From the NCBI GenBank assembly GCA_002709085.1, contig PAPR01000025.1, positions 1 to 64,000 on the forward strand: a stretch of DNA of 64,000 nucleotides, given 5' to 3'. Positions 57,606 through 64,000 of this stretch are shown here, one piece after another. This DNA is from Pseudooceanicola sp. GTDB lineage: Bacteria; Pseudomonadota; Alphaproteobacteria; Rhodobacterales; Rhodobacteraceae. Both the position numbers and the translations under genes were made by a program. The notes under the pieces are model-generated. The model was not told the origin of the DNA, made no database searches, and was given only the letters and a program-made list of their open reading frames with translations. The first letter of the stretch is position 1; every line of letters starts with the position of its first letter.

Positions 57606-58823
57606 TCAGCCTGTCCCGCCCTGCCAGACCGCGCCCACCTCGGCCCGGATGATACGGGCCAGCGTATCGCAATCCTCCAGCGAAAAGGTCAGCGGCAGGC
57701 GCATATCGACGATGGACTCCAGGATCCGATCCGTTTTGGGCATCGCCTCAGACGGGGCATAGCGCCAACTGTCATAGCGGGAGGTGAATCCGGTCGGCTC
57801 TGCCCCGCCGAACCACTTCAATTCGACACCTCGCGCGGCGCAACGCTGCAAGACCTGGTCTATGGCTTGATCTGACCAGTCGAGCAGCAGAAACTGGATC
57901 GAGGACCCGACATATCGCTCCTGTTCTGGACGCTCGATCAGCGTCAGGCCGGGCGTGTCGCGCAACCCCTCCTCAACCCGCCCATAGCGTTCATTCCAGC
58001 GCCCGCATTGCGCAGAAAGGTTGCGCAGCTGCGGTCGCAGGATAGCCGCGCGAAGATTATCCATCCGCCCCGAGACGTTGGGCGTGACATATTTGGCCGC
58101 CTCATAGGCGTCCGGGCCCGGCGCGGCGAGGTGCCGCTCGTATAGCATATAGCTGCCCGACAGGATCACCGCGCGTGCCATCAGGTCGGAATCGTCAGAG
58201 GTGACGAACCCACCCTCGCCGGAATTAAGATGTTTGTAGGTCTGCGTGGAATAGCACGCCGCCACCCCATGCCGACCCGAAGGCACGCCACGCCACGCAG
58301 CACCCATCGTGTGCGCGCAATCCTCGATCACCCGGACCCCGGCTATGTCGCAGATCGCCATCAGTCGATCCATGTCACAGATGTGACCCCGCATGTGGCT
58401 GAGCAGGAGGACCTTGGCCCGACCCTCGAACGCGTCAGAATCAAGCCGTTGCGCGAGGTGATCCAGGTCGATGACCAGCCCTTCGGTCACACCGACATAG
58501 ACCGGCACCGCGCCGAGCGAAGCAATCGCCCCCGGCACCGGCGCAAGGGTGAAAGCGTTGGTCAAAACCGCGTCGCCCGCGCGCACCCCCGCCGCACGCA
58601 GGGCTGTCGCGATCGCCGCACCGCCGGATGCGGTCGCCAGGGCGTAGCGCGCGCCCATGGCTTCGGCGAACTCCTGCTCCAGCAGCGCGACATCGCCCGC
58701 CTCACCGTCCGCGACGTTGTAACGGTGCAGCCGGCCACTTCGCATGACAGCAACTGCGGCGTCGATGGCCTCTTCGGGGATTGGCTCCTGCTGAGTGAAA
58801 GAGCCTGTGAAAATCTCTGGCAT
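57606..58823 (-). CDS. DegT/DnrJ/EryC1-family aminotransferase
   Basis: PLP-dependent aminotransferase of the nucleotide-sugar type, 405 residues. Motifs ALATASGGAAIATALRAAGVRAGDAV, VIEDCAHTMGAAWRGVPSGRHG and the PLP lysine in CYSTQTYKHLNSGEGGFVTSDD are present. Family members make amino sugars or glycan precursors, or regulate transcription by homology. No sugar-biosynthesis genes are adjacent except glmU/glmS 1 kb away on the other strand, so the substrate is unassigned. Another possibility is an amino-acid or antibiotic-type aminotransferase. Confidence 0.85.
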   Translation of the reverse strand: MPEIFTGSFTQQEPIPEEAIDAAVAVMRSGRLHRYNVADGEAGDVALLEQEFAEAMGARYALATASGGAAIATALRAAGVRAGDAVLTNAFTLAPVPGAIASLGAVPVYVGVTEGLVIDLDHLAQRLDSDAFEGRAKVLLLSHMRGHICDMDRLMAICDIAGVRVIEDCAHTMGAAWRGVPSGRHGVAACYSTQTYKHLNSGEGGFVTSDDSDLMARAVILSGSYMLYERHLAAPGPDAYEAAKYVTPNVSGRMDNLRAAILRPQLRNLSAQCGRWNERYGRVEEGLRDTPGLTLIERPEQERYVGSSIQFLLLDWSDQAIDQVLQRCAARGVELKWFGGAEPTGFTSRYDSWRYAPSEAMPKTDRILESIVDMRLPLTFSLEDCDTLARIIRAEVGAVWQGGTG

Positions 58824-59033
58824 GTTGTCTCCTGCGGGCGGAGTGTGGGAGTGTGGCGGGGCGGCTTGGAGGCGTCAATCCGCGCCACTGTCGGCTGTTA
58901 ACGCTAATGCTGCGAGCGGATGGGGATCGCGGCCAGGCCTGTGCAGGGCTGGCGATGAGCGGAGCGAAGTCTGCGAAACAGCCCGAGAACCGGCGTAAGG
59001 CAGGTCGCACCGCGACCCCGGTTTGATGGACGC

Positions 59034-59696
59034 TCAGGGCCAGAACCCCTGCACGACGCCCGGCAGATGATCGAAGTGGTCAATCAACGCCTCGGGGAGG
59101 AGCGCTGCCATATCCTCACCGCTTGGCCCGAAGGTGACGAGGATGGAATGCACCCCGGCGGCGCGCGCGGTGTTGCGGTCGGTGTCGCTGTCCCCGACGA
59201 GACAGGCGATGGTTGGATCGCCCCCTGCCCGGCGCACCGCCTCGCGCAGAGGCTCAGGGTCGGGCTTGCGCACCGGCAATGTGTCCGCCCCGATGATCGC
59301 GGCGAATTCGTCCAGCACGCCCAGCTCGTTCAGCAGGGTGCGGGCCAGCGCCTCGGGCTTGTTGGTGCAGATCGCGACGCTGTGGCCGGCGGATTTCAGG
59401 GCCGTGATCGCCTCCGTCGCGCCGGGGTTGAGACGGGTGTGCACGGCGATTGCTTCGGCATAAGCGCTCAACAGCAGGGGGTACTGGCGGTCGATCTCTG
59501 CCGCATCCTCTGCTCGGCCCATGCGCTCCATCCCCAGACGCAGCATCGCCCGCCCGCCGCGCAGGGCCGTGCCCGCGTCATCCGGGGTCAGTATCGCGCC
59601 CGCGCCCATGCCGGAAAAACAGCTGTTCGCCGCCGCCAGCAGGTCGCCGCTGGTATCCGCCAGCGTGCCATCCAGGTCGAAAACAATCGTGGCCAT
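59034..59696 (-). CDS. gph: HAD-family phosphoglycolate phosphatase
   Basis: The 220-residue HAD hydrolase is of the beta-phosphoglucomutase-like subfamily. Motif I is VFDLDGTLADTSGDL (D-x-D nucleophile), motif II VAICTNKPEALA with Thr, motif III Lys in RKPDPEP, and motif IV VGDSDTDRNTARAAG. It fits Gph, which removes phosphoglycolate produced by DNA repair or the oxygenase reaction. The ATG at 59696 begins MATIVFDLD; the frame extends to 59798 but lacks homology. It is divergent from glmU. Confidence 0.85.
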   Translation of the reverse strand: MATIVFDLDGTLADTSGDLLAAANSCFSGMGAGAILTPDDAGTALRGGRAMLRLGMERMGRAEDAAEIDRQYPLLLSAYAEAIAVHTRLNPGATEAITALKSAGHSVAICTNKPEALARTLLNELGVLDEFAAIIGADTLPVRKPDPEPLREAVRRAGGDPTIACLVGDSDTDRNTARAAGVHSILVTFGPSGEDMAALLPEALIDHFDHLPGVVQGFWP

Positions 59697-59815
59697 CCGG
59701 TTTCCCTGCCCTGTTGTTACGGGCCGAAACCCAAGTTGAACCGCGCAGCCCTTGCAAGGCCGCGTCATCCGGATAAAACGGCCGCGACAGAAAAACAATG
59801 TAAGGGGTTAACAGC

Positions 59816-61165
59816 ATGAGCATTGCACTCGTCATTCTGGCGGCGGGGCAAGGGACACGGATGAACTCCGACTTGCCCAAGGTGCTGCATCAGATCGCGG
59901 GGGCACCCATGCTGGTCCACGCCATCCGCGCCGGCGAGCCGCTAGAGCCGTCGCGCATCGTCGTCGTCACCGGCCATGGCGGCGAAGCGGTCGGCAAGGC
60001 CGCGCTCAACTATCAACCCGGCATCGAAATTGCGGTTCAGGATCAACAACTTGGCACCGCACATGCTGTGGCGAAGGCGCGCGATGCCCTAAAGGGGTTC
60101 GAGGGCGATGTAATCGTTTTGTACGGCGACACGCCTTTTATCCGTCCCGGAACCCTGGAGCAGATGCAGGCCGCACGTGCGGCGCATGATGTTGTCGTGC
60201 TGGGGTTCGAGGCTGCCGATCCGGGCCGCTACGGACGGCTCGTCATGGACGGTCAGAACCTGGAACGGATCGTCGAGTTCAAGGACGCCACCGAGGAGGA
60301 GCGCCGCATCACGCTTTGCAATTCCGGCGTCGTGGCGGCCAATGCGGACGTCCTCTTTGATCTGATCGACGGGGTCAGCAATGAAAACGCCTCGGGCGAA
60401 TACTACCTGACCGACATCGTAGGGTTGGCGCGGTCACGTGGCCTCTCCGCCGGGACCGTCACCTGCGCGGAGGCCGAGACCATGGGCGTGAATTCGCGCG
60501 CCGAACTCACCGTCGCCGAAGGGCTGTTCCAGGCCCGCGCGCGAGCCGAGGCGCTGGAGGACGGGGTAACGCTTGTGGCCCCCGAAACCGTGTATTTCGC
60601 CTATGACACAGCGATTGGACGCGACAGCCTGGTGGAGCCGAACGTGGTTTTCGGGCCCGGCGCGTCGATCGAATCCGGAGTTAAAATTCGCGCGTTTTCG
60701 CACCTTGAGGGCTGCCATGTCAGCCGGGGCGGCGTCATCGGCCCCTATGCCCGCCTGCGCCCCGGCGCGGAACTGGCCGAAGATGTGAAGGTCGGCAACT
60801 TTGTGGAAATCAAGGCCGCGAGGGTGGATCGCGCCGCCAAGATCAATCACCTCACCTATATCGGGGACGCGGAAATCGGCGAAGAGGCCAACATCGGCGC
60901 CGGCACCGTGACGTGCAATTACGACGGCGTGCTCAAGCATACCACTCGCATCGGCGCGCGCGCCTTCATCGGCTCCTCGACCATGCTGGTCGCCCCGGTT
61001 TCCATCGGCGATGACGCGATGACCGGATCGGGGTCCGTCATCACGCAGGATGTCGAACCCGGCGCATTGGCGCTGGGCCGGTCGCGGCAAGTAACAAAAC
61101 CGGGCCTCGCAAGAAGATTATTTGAAGTACTTAAGAAAAAAAAACGAGATCAAGGAACGCATTGA
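59816..61165 (+). CDS. glmU: Bifunctional UDP-GlcNAc pyrophosphorylase/GlcN-1-P acetyltransferase
   Basis: Makes UDP-GlcNAc for peptidoglycan and LPS: the C-half acetylates glucosamine-1-phosphate, the N-half adds UMP. The 449-residue product has LAAGQGTRMNSDLPKVLH (uridyl site), YGDTPFIRP, and a C-terminal left-handed beta-helix with hexapeptide repeats (VEIKAARVDRAAKINHLTYIGDAEIGEEANIGAGTVTCNYDG). The stop is one base before the glmS start codon. A weak promoter is possible at 59752-59779 (TTGCAA, 16 bp, TAAAAC). GGGG lies a few bases before the ATG. Confidence 0.95.
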   Translation: MSIALVILAAGQGTRMNSDLPKVLHQIAGAPMLVHAIRAGEPLEPSRIVVVTGHGGEAVGKAALNYQPGIEIAVQDQQLGTAHAVAKARDALKGFEGDVIVLYGDTPFIRPGTLEQMQAARAAHDVVVLGFEAADPGRYGRLVMDGQNLERIVEFKDATEEERRITLCNSGVVAANADVLFDLIDGVSNENASGEYYLTDIVGLARSRGLSAGTVTCAEAETMGVNSRAELTVAEGLFQARARAEALEDGVTLVAPETVYFAYDTAIGRDSLVEPNVVFGPGASIESGVKIRAFSHLEGCHVSRGGVIGPYARLRPGAELAEDVKVGNFVEIKAARVDRAAKINHLTYIGDAEIGEEANIGAGTVTCNYDGVLKHTTRIGARAFIGSSTMLVAPVSIGDDAMTGSGSVITQDVEPGALALGRSRQVTKPGLARRLFEVLKKKKRDQGTH

Positions 61166-62989
61166 ATGTGTGGAATTATCGGTTATCTCGGCAAGCATGA
61201 GGCTGCGCCTTTCCTTGTCGAGGCCCTGAAACGGCTGGAATATCGCGGATATGATAGCGCCGGCATCGCAACGGTGGAGGACGGCGCGCTGGATCGCCGC
61301 CGCGCGGTCGGCAAGCTGGTCAACCTCTCGGATCTCCTCGTGCATGAGCCGCTGGCCGGTAAGGCCGGGATCGGTCACACCAGATGGGCGACGCACGGCG
61401 AACCCTCGACGCGCAACGCCCATCCGCACAAGGCCGGCCCCGTCGCTGTCGTGCATAACGGTATCATCGAGAATTACCGCCATTTTCGCGCCGAACTCGC
61501 CGCGGCGGACATCGAATTTCATACTGATACCGACACCGAAACCGTGGCGCTGATGGCGGCGCATTACATCGCGAACGGCGATTCACCACGTGTGGCGGTC
61601 GAACGGCTGCTGGCGCGGCTTGAAGGGGCCTATGCACTGGCCTTCCTGTTTGAGGGCGAAGACGATCTGATGATCGCGGCGCGCAAGGGCTCCCCCCTTG
61701 CGATTGGTCATGGGGACGGTGAGAATTACATCGGCTCGGACGCCATCGCGCTCGCCCCGCTGACCGACCGGATCACCTACCTCGAAGAAGGGGACATGGC
61801 AGTCCTGACCCGCACTTCGATCGAAATCCGGGACGCCGAGGGCAACCTCGCCAATCGCGAGATGCGCACGATTGAGCGAGACAAGGCCATGGTGGACAAG
61901 GCAGGGCACAAGCACTTCATGTCCAAGGAAATCGCCGAGCAGCCACAGGTGATCGCGCAGACCATCGGGCATTACTTCGGCGCGGGCGGGCATGAAATTC
62001 AGTTTCCCACGGATCAGGTGGATTTCACCGGCGTGAACCGGATGGTGTTGGTCGCTTGCGGTACGGCCTTCTATGCCTGTCTGACGGCGAAATACTGGAT
62101 CGAACGGCTGGCAGGGATCCCCGTTGAGGTCGATGTCGCATCCGAATTCCGCTACCGCGCCCCCCCCATCGGGCCTGGCACGGTCGCCCTGTTCGTCAGC
62201 CAGTCCGGCGAGACCGCCGACACGCTGGCCGCGCTGCGCTATTGTCAGGGCAAGGCGGACCGGATCCTGTCGGTCATCAACGTTCCCGAAAGCTCCATCG
62301 CACGGGAAAGCGACGTGGCGCTGCCCATCCTCGCCGGGACCGAAATCGGTGTCGCCTCAACCAAGGCGTTCACCTGCCAGTTGACCGTTCTGCTGATCCT
62401 CGCGATGGAGGCAGGCCGCCAGCGTGGCACCTTGAGCGACGTAAGGCAAGCGGATCTGGTGGCCGCCCTGCGCGGATTGCCCTCGCGTCTGAACCTCGCG
62501 CTCGACGGCGAAGCGGTGGTCGAGGCCGTTTCGCAAGATTTGGCCGAGGCGCGTGACGTTCTGTTCCTCGGGCGCGGACAGATGTTCCCTCTCGCACTGG
62601 AAGGCGCGCTGAAACTGAAAGAAATCAGCTACATTCACGCCGAAGCCTACGCCAGCGGAGAGCTGAAGCATGGGCCAATCGCCCTCGTCGATCCACACAT
62701 GCCGGTGGTCATCATGGCACCGCGCGACGCGCTGTTCGACAAGACGGTTTCCAACATGCAGGAGGTTATGGCGCGCGGCGGCAAGATCGTGCTGATCTCG
62801 GACAAGGCAGGGCTGGAGATCGCCGGCGAAGGGCTGTGGCGCAGTATCGAGATGCCCGAGATCGAGGACATCCTCGCCCCGATCCTCTATGCCGTTCCGG
62901 CACAGCAACTGGCCTATCACACCGCCGTCGCCAAGGGCACGGACGTGGATCAGCCGCGCAACCTCGCCAAATCGGTAACGGTGGAATGA
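61166..62989 (+). CDS. glmS: Glutamine-fructose-6-phosphate aminotransferase
   Basis: Isomerising glutaminase that makes glucosamine-6-phosphate from fructose-6-phosphate and glutamine; 607 residues. The N-terminal nucleophile is C2 in MCGIIGYLG, with HTRWATHGEPSTRNAHPH and HNGIIENYRHFRAEL of the glutaminase domain, then two SIS domains (SQSGETADTLAALRY and GALKLKEISYIHAEAYASGELKHGPIALVD) and the C-terminal DQPRNLAKSVTVE. It directly follows glmU, so both steps of UDP-GlcNAc synthesis are encoded together. It overlaps alkD by ATGA. Confidence 0.96.
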   Translation: MCGIIGYLGKHEAAPFLVEALKRLEYRGYDSAGIATVEDGALDRRRAVGKLVNLSDLLVHEPLAGKAGIGHTRWATHGEPSTRNAHPHKAGPVAVVHNGIIENYRHFRAELAAADIEFHTDTDTETVALMAAHYIANGDSPRVAVERLLARLEGAYALAFLFEGEDDLMIAARKGSPLAIGHGDGENYIGSDAIALAPLTDRITYLEEGDMAVLTRTSIEIRDAEGNLANREMRTIERDKAMVDKAGHKHFMSKEIAEQPQVIAQTIGHYFGAGGHEIQFPTDQVDFTGVNRMVLVACGTAFYACLTAKYWIERLAGIPVEVDVASEFRYRAPPIGPGTVALFVSQSGETADTLAALRYCQGKADRILSVINVPESSIARESDVALPILAGTEIGVASTKAFTCQLTVLLILAMEAGRQRGTLSDVRQADLVAALRGLPSRLNLALDGEAVVEAVSQDLAEARDVLFLGRGQMFPLALEGALKLKEISYIHAEAYASGELKHGPIALVDPHMPVVIMAPRDALFDKTVSNMQEVMARGGKIVLISDKAGLEIAGEGLWRSIEMPEIEDILAPILYAVPAQQLAYHTAVAKGTDVDQPRNLAKSVTVE

Positions 62990-63678
62990 CCCTGCCGACC
63001 TCGGCGGAGGATGCGCTGGAGATCATGCGCGCCTCGGTCGAACCGGGGCGCGCCGAAGGCTCCGCCGCTTATCACAAGGCGGCCCGCGTCTATCTGGGCG
63101 TACCCAACCCCGTGCTCAACGACCTGACGACCGATTGGCGGCGCGCAATGGAGCTGGACCAACGGTTGGCTCTGGCACGCGGCCTTTGGGACAGTGATGT
63201 GCACGAGGGGCGAATCGCTGCCGCCAAACTGCTGACACAGGCCCGTATCCGCGATGACGCCGCCGTCTGGGCGCTCATCGCATCCTGGGTTCCTCAGTTC
63301 GACGCATGGGCCATCGCGGACCACGCCAGCAAGGCGGCGGAAAAGCGGATCATGGCCGACCTGTCGCGGCTGGACGAGGTCGAGGGCTGGACACAATCGG
63401 ATCACATGTGGACCCGCCGCGCGGCGCTGGTTTCAACGCTGGCGCTAACCAAATCAAACCACCCCGGCGCGGCCGAGGCAGCTGCACGGGATCGTGTTCT
63501 GGGTTGGGCGGCGGTTTACGTGCCCGATCAGACCTGGTTCATCCAGAAGGCCATCGCATGGTGGATCCGTGACCTCTCCAAGCATGACAAGGACCGCGCA
63601 TCGGCTTTTCTGGCAGCGCACGGCGCGGCAATGAAGTCTTTTGCACGCGCCGAGGCCGGCAAGTACCTTACCGACTGA
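62986..63678 (+). CDS. AlkD-like DNA alkylation repair glycosylase
   Basis: The 230-residue, all-helical protein of HEAT-like repeats matches the AlkD family of 3-methyl/7-methyl purine DNA glycosylases. It has a short N-terminal lead and then VYLGVPNPVLNDLTTDWRRAMELDQRLALARGLWDSDVHEGRIAAAKLLTQ, VPQFDAWAIADHASKAAEKRI (Asp in the catalytic region) and WTQSDHMWTRRAALVST. The ATG at 62986 overlaps the glmS stop. The frame is open upstream inside glmS but lacks homology. The 3' end overlaps a convergent gene by 11 bp. Confidence 0.85.
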   Translation: MTLPTSAEDALEIMRASVEPGRAEGSAAYHKAARVYLGVPNPVLNDLTTDWRRAMELDQRLALARGLWDSDVHEGRIAAAKLLTQARIRDDAAVWALIASWVPQFDAWAIADHASKAAEKRIMADLSRLDEVEGWTQSDHMWTRRAALVSTLALTKSNHPGAAEAAARDRVLGWAAVYVPDQTWFIQKAIAWWIRDLSKHDKDRASAFLAAHGAAMKSFARAEAGKYLTD

Positions 63679-64000
63679 CGGTTACTTCGGGTAGCTCGGT
63701 CAGGGGCGCGCCGAGCGCCTGCATCAGGTTCAGCGAAGCACGCGAGCCTGCTGTTGCAGGACCGGGGATCGGGATCAGATCGGCCCCGACCGTCTTGCCC
63801 TTGTAGCTGACGTTGCCCTTGGCCCGCGTCTTGACCAGCGGTGTCTTGAGCCAGACGCCAGGTTCGGACGCATCAAGCGACACAATCGTCTTGCCCAGAA
63901 CGCCCGTGGCGGGCGCTGCGGCGGCGGGCGTTATGGTTGCATCCGCTTCAGCCGTGGCCGTGTCACCGGCGGCGGGCGCGTCACCTGGACGTGTGGGCGG
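63668..64000 (-). CDS. C-terminus of an unrecognised exported-type protein, partial
   Basis: The frame is open to the window edge; the last 110 residues are seen. A Pro/Ala/Thr/Gly/Asp-rich linker precedes a domain with GKTIVSLDASEPGVWLKTPLVKTRAKGNVSYKGKTVGADLIPIPGPATAGSRASLNLMQALGAPLTELPEVTVSR, a compact beta-rich pattern. Rhodobacteraceae proteins of this type are, as I recall, often labelled D-galactarate dehydratase, which this sequence does not support by itself. Its function is unknown. It converges with alkD, overlapping by 11 bp. Confidence 0.55.
   Translation of the reverse strand, partial: PPTRPGDAPAAGDTATAEADATITPAAAAPATGVLGKTIVSLDASEPGVWLKTPLVKTRAKGNVSYKGKTVGADLIPIPGPATAGSRASLNLMQALGAPLTELPEVTVSR

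Overview
The window is ordinary, high-GC chromosome of an alphaproteobacterium, most likely a Rhodobacteraceae (Roseobacter-group) species. Support: the nuo operon layout with small genes between the canonical subunits (DUF5333- and DUF5337-type products, small lipoproteins), the birA-coaX-rnj genes directly after nuoN, the surE-pcm-nlpD block, a Hint-domain protein of the Roseobacter type, and GC-rich third codon positions throughout. I saw no tRNA, rRNA, IS element, integrase, prophage or CRISPR array.

Layout. 1-4.3 kb: end of a GNAT acetyltransferase, alr, then mlaE-mlaF and a PqiA-like membrane protein (outer-membrane lipid transport), and a two-TM coiled-coil protein ending at a good terminator. 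4.3-9.5 kb: radA, cvpA, purF, a small PulC-like protein, an SDR and a DUF1801 protein. 9.6-12.5 kb: surE-pcm-nlpD, with a strong hairpin against the surE start codon. 12.6-18.6 kb (minus strand): SDR, AlkC-like glycosylase, orphan FbpC-like ATPase, tatABC and a DUF815 ATPase. 18.7-25.6 kb (plus): Hint protein, prfC, two coupled paralogous glycosyltransferases, a DEAD-box helicase and a PilZ protein.

25.7-48.9 kb (minus) is one long run: nuoA-nuoN, then birA, coaX and rnj. All 14 complex I subunits are present. About nine extra small genes lie between them: four lipoproteins, two small membrane proteins, a DUF5333 protein, a carboxymuconolactone-decarboxylase-like protein, and a membrane protein whose C-terminal domain is shared with an extended NuoE. 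Several intercistronic gaps hold hairpins.

49.2-56.9 kb (minus) is a leucine/isovalerate degradation cluster: isovaleryl-CoA dehydrogenase, a membrane protein, a flavodoxin-like reductase, a repeat-bearing small gene, mccB, mccA and two GST-like genes, most of them coupled by 4-bp ATGA overlaps. A palindromic candidate operator lies in the divergent promoter region with a PPOX-family gene. 57.6-64 kb: a DegT-family aminotransferase and gph (minus), then glmU-glmS-alkD (plus), which supply UDP-GlcNAc precursors plus a second alkylation-repair glycosylase, and the C-terminus of an unrecognised minus-strand gene.

I did not find a convincing new defence or mobile system. The best leads are the NuoE-linked duplicated domain and lipoproteins inside the complex I operon, the surE leader hairpin, and the coupled repeat ORF in the leucine cluster.
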